This document shows, in pieces, positions 13,483 through 18,482 of a stretch of 18,482 bases of DNA. A model generated the notes under the pieces. That model was not told the DNA's origin, did no database searches, and was given only the letters and a program-made list of their open reading frames with translations. A program made the position numbers and the translations under genes. Position 1 is the first letter of the stretch; each line of letters opens with the position of its first letter. The DNA comes from an uncultured Acidimicrobiaceae bacterium (GTDB lineage Bacteria; Actinomycetota; Acidimicrobiia; Acidimicrobiales; Ilumatobacteraceae), in contig CAIXHI010000221.1 of the NCBI GenBank assembly GCA_903919215.1, positions 1 to 18,482 on the forward strand. The letters are read 5' to 3'.

Positions 13483-14361
13483 TCAGACTCCGGCGGCCTG
13501 ATCGATGCTCGCCAGTTCGTCGCTGCTCATCTCGAGCCACGCGGCGTCGATGTTCTCGTCGGCGTGCGACACCTGCGAGGTTCCCGGGATCGGCACCATC
13601 AGTGGTGAGCGGTGGAGCAGCCACTGCAACGACACCTGTTGCGCTGTCGCGCCGTGATCCGCGGCGATGTGGGCGACGACCTCGGCCACCTTCGGCGAAC
13701 CGAGAATGATCGGCGCCCAGGGCATGAACGCGATCCCGCGTACCTCGCACTCGGCCAGCACGGCGTCGCTGTCGCGGTCGGCCGCGTTGTAGCGATTCTC
13801 GACGCTGGCGACGGGGAACATCTCCAACGCCAGCTTCAACTGCATCACCGACACGTTGGAGACGCCGATGTGGCGCACCTTGCCCTGTTGTTGCAATTGC
13901 ACGAAGGCGGAGAGGGTCTCGTCGTACGCGTAGTTCGGGTCGGGCACGTGCATCTGGTACAGGTCGATGCAGTCCACGCGCAGTCGACGCAGACTCTTCT
14001 CGCATTCCTCGATGATGTGCGCCGGGTCGCCCTTCGCTGGCAGCGTTGCATGTCCCTTGAGGATCTTGGCCGGCTTGAAACCGGCCTTGGTGGTGATCAC
14101 CAGATCCTTCGGGTACGGGTACAGCGCCTCGGCGATGATCTCCTCGGACTCGCCGTACCCATAGATGTTGGCGGTGTCGATCAGGTTCACCCCGCGGTCC
14201 ACGACACGGCGCACCAGTTGGCGCGCTGTGTCGCGATCGCGGACACCTTCGGGGTTACGGGCTCCCGAGATGCGCATCGAGCCGAAGCCCAGGCGACGCA
14301 CCGTGAGATCACCGATGGCGACGGTTCCCACCGTCGCGTCATCAAGTGCCCGCTCGCTCAT
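13483..14361 (-). CDS. Aldo/keto reductase
   Basis: The 292-residue AKR barrel has the full catalytic tetrad: D62 and Y67 (IDTANIYGYG), K92 (VITTKAG) and H138 (LYQMHVPD). It also shows the IGVSNVSVMQL segment (165-175) and a C-terminal cofactor region VPIPGTSQVSHADENI (256-271) suited to NADPH. It should interconvert a carbonyl and an alcohol. The start is ATG 14361, separated by one base from the TGA of the dehydratase gene upstream, so translation is probably coupled. A further upstream reading frame overlaps the dehydratase gene and has no AKR similarity. In the operon it may act on the oxo or hydroxy intermediate made by the dehydratase/dehydrogenase steps; that is inference. Confidence 0.94.
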   Translation of the reverse strand: MSERALDDATVGTVAIGDLTVRRLGFGSMRISGARNPEGVRDRDTARQLVRRVVDRGVNLIDTANIYGYGESEEIIAEALYPYPKDLVITTKAGFKPAKILKGHATLPAKGDPAHIIEECEKSLRRLRVDCIDLYQMHVPDPNYAYDETLSAFVQLQQQGKVRHIGVSNVSVMQLKLALEMFPVASVENRYNAADRDSDAVLAECEVRGIAFMPWAPIILGSPKVAEVVAHIAADHGATAQQVSLQWLLHRSPLMVPIPGTSQVSHADENIDAAWLEMSSDELASIDQAAGV

Positions 14362-14362
14362 G

Positions 14363-15688
14363 TCAACGGCGCTTCTTGGCCGACAGTTCGTTGTGGCGGG
14401 CGTACATCTTGGCCGCTTCCTGGCGGATCTCGTCCGGCACGGAGGGGTAGATCGGCAGGCCGCGGTCTTTGGAGGGCAGTGCGATGGTGGCATTTCCGTA
14501 GGCGGTCTCGGTGTCGCGTTGGTTCACCATGCGCATCCGCACGTCGACAACGGTCTGGCCGTTGGGCTCGACGCGCTTGTCGACGACCTCGCCGGAAAGG
14601 AACGTGGTGTCGCCCATGTAGTTGAACTTGCGAATCGAGTCGTCCATCTTCAACACGATCGCGTCGTCGCCGGCCCAGTCGGAGAGGTAGTGCCAAAACC
14701 AGCACTGACGCTGCACGCCGTAGTCGTAGGCCATCGGGTTACCGATCGCCTTGGCCCACTCGCTGTCCCAGTGGAGCCGCTGGGCGACATCCCAGATGCC
14801 CTGTGCGTTCTTCACATAGAACGGGGCAATGCGCTTGCGGTTCTGGTAGCCAACGCGGCCGGCGCGCAGACCGTAGGGAACGAAGCCGTAGCCGCCCGCG
14901 TGGAACGCGATCTGCTCGGTCACCGTCAGCGGCCCCTTCACCATCGGGTCGAACTGATCGCCGGCGTTGACGTCGTCCCACCAGCGCTTGTCGGCACCAC
15001 GTGGCTGCTCCTGCGCGTAGATCGCGTCGATGCGCTCGTAATCCTCGTCGGTGTAGGTGGCCGGCTCGATCTCGGCGTACTTGCCCTTCTTGCGAGCAGT
15101 GTCGCGCTCGGTGAGGATGCTGAGGATGCGGTAGATGCCCACCACGTCGCCGTGCTGGTTCATCGCCACATCGCGGCGCACCTTGACGACCGAGCGGTTG
15201 GCGAACTCGCTCTGCTTGACCTGCAGGCTCTCCTCACCGGAGTAGGTGAAGATGCGATCGCCGGGGTACATCGGGCGGAACCATTCCCACGAGCCGCCGG
15301 AGACGAACACGTGGATGCCGCGGAACACGCTCTTGGTCGCCTTCTTGACCTCATCGGGCATCGGGTCGCCGAGCATCGGAGTCTTGATGTGGCCGACCTG
15401 AGTGGCGTGGGCGATCTGCGAACCCCAGCGGGAACCGGCGCCGTAACCATTCTCTTCGGTGTACAGCGGGTTGTCATCGCCGACGCCGAGAGCCCAGTTG
15501 CGGATCGCGTCCGGGCTGGCGACGGAGTTGAGCTCCTGGTAGCGGTTGGCAGTGTTGTGGCCGATGAGCAGGCGGGCGCGCTCGATGTCTTCATCGGTCA
15601 ACTTGTAGGCGGTGGCCTTGTCGAACTCGGCGGCGACAGCGTCGTCGACTCGCAGACCCTTCGGGGTTTCGGATTGGTCAGTGCTCAT
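14363..15688 (-). CDS. FAS1-like dehydratase / MaoC-type double hot-dog protein
   Basis: The 441-residue protein has two hot-dog-like halves. The first (about 43-196) has the FAS1-like dehydratase pattern: ALGVGDDNPLYTEENGYG (66-83), HIKTPML and GGSWEWFRPMYPGDRI (131-146). The second (about 250-405) includes YGVQRQCWFWHYLSDWAGDDA (324-343) and FLSGEVVDKR (363-372). Such proteins hydrate enoyl-CoA or dehydrate hydroxyacyl-CoA esters. The hydratase-2 motif G-D-x-N-P-L-H is nearly complete, but the catalytic histidine is Y76. AGGAG (15695-15699) lies 6 bp before ATG 15688. It follows the synthetase gene by 38 bp and precedes the AKR gene by 1 bp. Members of unknown substrate are common in actinobacterial acyl-CoA clusters. 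Confidence 0.88.
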   Translation of the reverse strand: MSTDQSETPKGLRVDDAVAAEFDKATAYKLTDEDIERARLLIGHNTANRYQELNSVASPDAIRNWALGVGDDNPLYTEENGYGAGSRWGSQIAHATQVGHIKTPMLGDPMPDEVKKATKSVFRGIHVFVSGGSWEWFRPMYPGDRIFTYSGEESLQVKQSEFANRSVVKVRRDVAMNQHGDVVGIYRILSILTERDTARKKGKYAEIEPATYTDEDYERIDAIYAQEQPRGADKRWWDDVNAGDQFDPMVKGPLTVTEQIAFHAGGYGFVPYGLRAGRVGYQNRKRIAPFYVKNAQGIWDVAQRLHWDSEWAKAIGNPMAYDYGVQRQCWFWHYLSDWAGDDAIVLKMDDSIRKFNYMGDTTFLSGEVVDKRVEPNGQTVVDVRMRMVNQRDTETAYGNATIALPSKDRGLPIYPSVPDEIRQEAAKMYARHNELSAKKRR

Positions 15689-15726
15689 GTGCTGCTCCTG
15701 TTTTCAATTCGTGTGTTCGACATGAC

Positions 15727-17289
15727 CTAGACCTGACGGTCCTGGTCCTTCCAGTACTCGGCGCGGATCTGGCGCTTGTACAACTTGCCGGCCTCGGTGC
15801 GGGGCAGGTCGGTGCGGAACTCCAGGCGCCGCGGCCGCTTGTAGGCGGCAAGGTGATCGGCACAATGTTGCAAGAGCTCGGCGCTGAGCGCGTCCGTCGG
15901 CTCGCTACCGTCGCGCAGCTCCACGAGGGCCAGTACCGACTCGCCCCAATCGGCGTCGGGGATGCCGATCACACCTGCGTCGTGGACGGCAGGGTGATTG
16001 AGCAGGACACCCTCGATCTCGGCGGGAAAGATGTTGACGCCACCGCTGATGATCATGTCTTTGGCGCGGTCCTGGATGAACAGGTAGCCGTCCTCGTCGA
16101 CGTAGCCGATGTCGCCGATGCTGAAGCGGTTGCCCTTGTAGGTGCTCTTCGTCAGCTCGTCATCTTTGTGGTACCGGAAACCGGCCTCGGTCTCGTAGTA
16201 GATGTGGCCGGTCTCGTTCGGGCCGAGCTCGTTGCCATCATCGTCGAGGATCGCGAGGCGAACGCCCTTGATCGCTCGGCCGACGGTACCCGGCTTCTCC
16301 AGCCAGCGCTGAGGCTTGGCGATCGTGGCCGCGCCCTCCATGCCACCGTACGTCTCCCAGATGACCGGGCCCCACCAGTCGAACATGCGCTGCTTCGTGG
16401 TGCGCGGACACGGGGCAGCACTGTGCACCACCGAGTGCAGACTGGACATGTCGTACTTGGCGCGCACCTCGTCGGGGAGTTGCAGCATGCGGTGGAACTG
16501 GGTGGGCACCATGTATGCGGTGCGCACTTTGAACTGATCGATCAGCTGGAGCGCACCCTCTGCGTCGAACTTGCGCATGATCACGAGGGCGTGGCCGACG
16601 TTCAGCGAGGCCATGTAGTAGCTGTGTGAACCGCCGTGGTACATGCCGGTGGAGACCAGGTGCGGACCGTCGAACGGGCGGTAGTCGAACGCTCGGCCGA
16701 ACACGGCGGCCTTGTTGGCCACCTCGCTGGGGTCTGCGCCCGAACCGGAACGGGAGATGCCCTTGGGCTTTCCGGTGGTGCCGCTGGAGTACGCGAGGAA
16801 ACCGCCTTCGCTTCGGTCGTCGGGCATGGTCGCTGGCTGATCCTTGGTGAGGTCGGCCAGGTTGGGCACACCGGGCACATCGCCGACGCCCACGACCTTG
16901 GTGGCGGCCTTCACGCGATCGCCGAACTCGCCTTGGAGGGCACTCTTGTGTGCCTCGTGTACGACCAGCAACGCGGTCCCGGCGTGTTCCAACATCGCCG
17001 TCAGCTCTTCGGGAGTGAGATACGCGTTCACCAGGAGCAACAACCAGCCAGCCTCTTGGCAGGCCATCGACACCTGGATGGGCAACACGCCGTTGGGGGC
17101 AATGACCCCGACGATGCCGCCCTTGGGCACACCGAGTGCGCGGAACGTGTGCACCAGTTGGTGCGCACTCGCAGCCAGTTCTCCGTAGGTGAAGGCACCC
17201 TCGGGGGAGTGAGCGATGGCAACGGTGTCCGGGTGGTCCTCGGCGATGTACCAGACCCCGAGTCGTTGATCCCAGTTGCTCGACACCAC
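15727..17289 (-). CDS. Acyl-CoA synthetase (AMP-forming, FadD-like)
   Basis: The 520-residue ANL-superfamily enzyme has all core motifs: YSSGTTGKPKG (167-177) for ATP, TYGGMEG (313-319), GDIGYVDEDGYLFIQDRAKDMIISGG (392-417) with the hinge region, and LPRTEAGKLYKR with the catalytic lysine K502. It should activate a carboxylic acid with ATP and CoA, the entry step for the operon. MYHGGSHSYYMASL (216-229) lies in the acyl-pocket region. The start is GTG 17289 with GGAGG (17296-17300) 6 bp upstream; the adjoining GTG 17286 is an equal alternative. It is the first gene of the minus-strand operon and is divergent from a second acyl-CoA dehydrogenase. The chain or ring identity of the substrate cannot be told from sequence. 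Confidence 0.95.
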   Translation of the reverse strand: MVSSNWDQRLGVWYIAEDHPDTVAIAHSPEGAFTYGELAASAHQLVHTFRALGVPKGGIVGVIAPNGVLPIQVSMACQEAGWLLLLVNAYLTPEELTAMLEHAGTALLVVHEAHKSALQGEFGDRVKAATKVVGVGDVPGVPNLADLTKDQPATMPDDRSEGGFLAYSSGTTGKPKGISRSGSGADPSEVANKAAVFGRAFDYRPFDGPHLVSTGMYHGGSHSYYMASLNVGHALVIMRKFDAEGALQLIDQFKVRTAYMVPTQFHRMLQLPDEVRAKYDMSSLHSVVHSAAPCPRTTKQRMFDWWGPVIWETYGGMEGAATIAKPQRWLEKPGTVGRAIKGVRLAILDDDGNELGPNETGHIYYETEAGFRYHKDDELTKSTYKGNRFSIGDIGYVDEDGYLFIQDRAKDMIISGGVNIFPAEIEGVLLNHPAVHDAGVIGIPDADWGESVLALVELRDGSEPTDALSAELLQHCADHLAAYKRPRRLEFRTDLPRTEAGKLYKRQIRAEYWKDQDRQV

Positions 17290-17295
17290 TTGCTA

Positions 17296-17300
17296 CCTCC
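17296..17300 (-). promoter_or_regulatory. Shine-Dalgarno site of the acyl-CoA synthetase
   Basis: Minus strand GGAGG, 6 bases before GTG 17289 and 9 before GTG 17286. Both start codons are compatible, so the N-terminus is known only to within one residue. Confidence 0.75.
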
Positions 17301-17355
17301 GTGCTCGCGCCCGCTCGCTCCGGGTTGGAGCCGACGAACCAATAAAGAGTAACCT

Positions 17356-17385
17356 ATTTAAGGGTGCATCGGGAAGCCGAGGCAA
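17356..17385 (-). promoter_or_regulatory. Candidate promoter of the acyl-CoA operon in an AT-rich divergent gap
   Basis: The 123-bp gap between the synthetase (17289) and the acyl-CoA dehydrogenase (17413) has an AT-rich core, 17341-17361, that stands out from its surroundings. On the minus strand TTGCCT (17380-17385) and TTAAAT (17356-17361) are 18 bp apart and each match the consensus at four of six bases. Plus-strand hexamers TAACCT (17350-17355) or TATTTA (17355-17360) could serve the opposite gene. The TGACGAT operator is not present here. Eye-read only. Confidence 0.35.
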
Positions 17386-17412
17386 TGATCGACGAAGCAC
17401 GAGGGGTGTCGG

Positions 17413-18482
17413 ATGGACGACCTGATTGAGTTCAGGGCACGGGTGCGGGCGTGGCTCGCCGAGCGCTACCCCGAGATCGGCCCACAGAAGGACGATGAGC
17501 GCGGCGACACGATCGCTCGTGCGCCCGAGGGTCACGTGGCAATGGTGCAGGGTGCGATCACACTGCAGAAGGCGCTGTATGCCGCTGGCTTCTGGGCCAC
17601 ACGTCTGCCGCAGGAGTACGGCGGTCAGGGACTCACCCGTGCCCACGACGACATCGTCGCCGAAGAACTGATGCGCTTCGACTGCCCATCGCTGCGTCCG
17701 CTGGGAATCGGTATGGGCCTCGCGATGCCCACGATCCTCGGCGCGGCCGGTGAGGAGCAGAAGCGTCGGTTCCTGCCCAAGCTGGTGGCTGCCGACGAGG
17801 TGTGGTGTCAGCTGTTCAGCGAACCCGACGCCGGTAGCGACCTGGTCTCACTGCGATGCAAGGCCATGCGCGACGGCGACACCTGGGTGATCACCGGTCA
17901 GAAGGTCTGGTCGTCCTTCGCCAGCGACGCGCACTACGGAATGTTGCTGGCTCGCACCGATCCGAACTCCGACAAGCCGCACTCCGGGATCACGATGTTC
18001 ATCCTGCCGATGGACCGCAAGGGCGTCACCGTTGTCCCGCTCGTCGACATCGCCGGTGGCCACCACTTCAACGAGGTGTTCCTCGAAGAGGTCGTACTGC
18101 GCGACGACGAGATCATCGGCGAGGTCAACCGCGGCTGGCAGGTCGCCAACGGCACGCTGTCCGGCGAGCGATCCGGCTATCTCGGTGGCTCGGGGAAGGG
18201 ACGTCGTCGCCGCCAGGCGCTCGCCGCCGCCGCCGATGCCGGCAAGCTCCACGACGCCGTCGTGCGCGACCGCATCGTCGACATCACCGCCCGCGAGCGC
18301 ATCCTCGAACTCCTCGCCGAGCGCATCCACGCCGGTACCGCGCTGGGGGGCAACCCCGCCGCTGGCTCGCTGGTGAAGGTGTACGCGGGCAACCTCGAAC
18401 AGCAATCGTCGGAACTGGTCATCGACCTGCGTGGTGCCTCGGGTATCGCGTGGGAAGCCGGTCATCCCGACGCCGACTACGC
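17413..18482 (+). CDS. Acyl-CoA dehydrogenase, C-terminus beyond window
   Basis: 356 residues are visible and the 3' end runs off the window. Typical pieces are GFWATRLPQEYGGQGL (59-74), WCQLFSEPDAGSDLVSLRCKA (131-151), TGQKVWSS (161-168), the beta-domain end at EEVVLRDDEIIGEVNRGW (225-242) and the helix-G glutamate in LSGERSG (E252), the base position of isovaleryl/long-chain-type enzymes. It resembles the acyl-CoA dehydrogenase at 11938-13056 in motif content but is clearly diverged. ATG 17413 is supported by GAGGGG (17401-17406) 6 bp upstream. It is divergent from the five-gene operon that ends with the other acyl-CoA dehydrogenase, so the two may act on the same substrate in sequence or as partners. 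Whether more genes follow in its operon is outside the window. Confidence 0.94.
   Translation, partial: MDDLIEFRARVRAWLAERYPEIGPQKDDERGDTIARAPEGHVAMVQGAITLQKALYAAGFWATRLPQEYGGQGLTRAHDDIVAEELMRFDCPSLRPLGIGMGLAMPTILGAAGEEQKRRFLPKLVAADEVWCQLFSEPDAGSDLVSLRCKAMRDGDTWVITGQKVWSSFASDAHYGMLLARTDPNSDKPHSGITMFILPMDRKGVTVVPLVDIAGGHHFNEVFLEEVVLRDDEIIGEVNRGWQVANGTLSGERSGYLGGSGKGRRRRQALAAAADAGKLHDAVVRDRIVDITARERILELLAERIHAGTALGGNPAAGSLVKVYAGNLEQQSSELVIDLRGASGIAWEAGHPDADY

Noticed and set aside
14165..15730. 521-codon open frame on the plus strand, antisense to the dehydratase gene
   Set aside because: Typical high-GC shadow frame: no recognisable motifs, biased composition, and the opposite strand has a clear hot-dog protein with a ribosome site.

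Overview
The window is a gene-dense piece of a high-GC chromosome with 20 protein genes, two of them cut by the window ends. I see no RNA genes, insertion sequences, CRISPR arrays or phage genes. Three F420-type (LLM class) oxidoreductases, many acyl-CoA enzymes, GTG/TTG starts, short gaps and several genes without a good Shine-Dalgarno site suggest an actinomycetote. Acidimicrobiia-like is my best guess, but this is inferred from gene content and not from a marker gene. No gap exceeds about 125 bases.

Layout. 1-638 (-) is the start of a crotonase-fold enoyl-CoA isomerase/hydratase. It is divergent from 704-2186 (+), a zinc-free quinone oxidoreductase followed by a low-molecular-weight phosphotyrosine phosphatase. 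A SnoaL-like gene (2206-2589, -) is divergent from an LLM oxidoreductase (2620-3534, +). After two hairpins comes a metal-dependent amidohydrolase (3647-4849, -), divergent from a coupled LLM-SDR-SDR run (4957-7366, +). A PhnA/YjdM zinc-ribbon gene (7389-7721, +) converges with an N-acyl-D-amino-acid deacylase-like gene (7718-9448, -), which is divergent from an alpha/beta hydrolase (9496-10302, +). A second alpha/beta hydrolase (10299-11048, -) is divergent from a third LLM enzyme (11087-11941, +).

11938-17289 is one minus-strand operon, transcribed as acyl-CoA synthetase, FAS1-like/MaoC dehydratase, aldo/keto reductase, small HAD hydrolase, acyl-CoA dehydrogenase. A second acyl-CoA dehydrogenase (17413 to the window end, +) diverges from it. 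Together these can activate a carboxylic acid to its CoA ester, desaturate it, hydrate or dehydrate it, and handle an oxo/hydroxy intermediate. The substrate cannot be read from the sequence.

Two features cut across the gene list. First, a near-identical 15-bp imperfect inverted repeat, TGACGATRNYGTCAA, lies in three separate divergent promoter regions (629-643, 4891-4905, 9476-9490). It looks like the operator of one unidentified regulator linking these catabolic genes; no regulator gene is in the window. Second, three convergent gene pairs overlap by exactly the palindrome CTAG, so both genes end in TAG. Six of the seven TAG stops visible in the window are at these junctions, while almost all other genes end in TGA.
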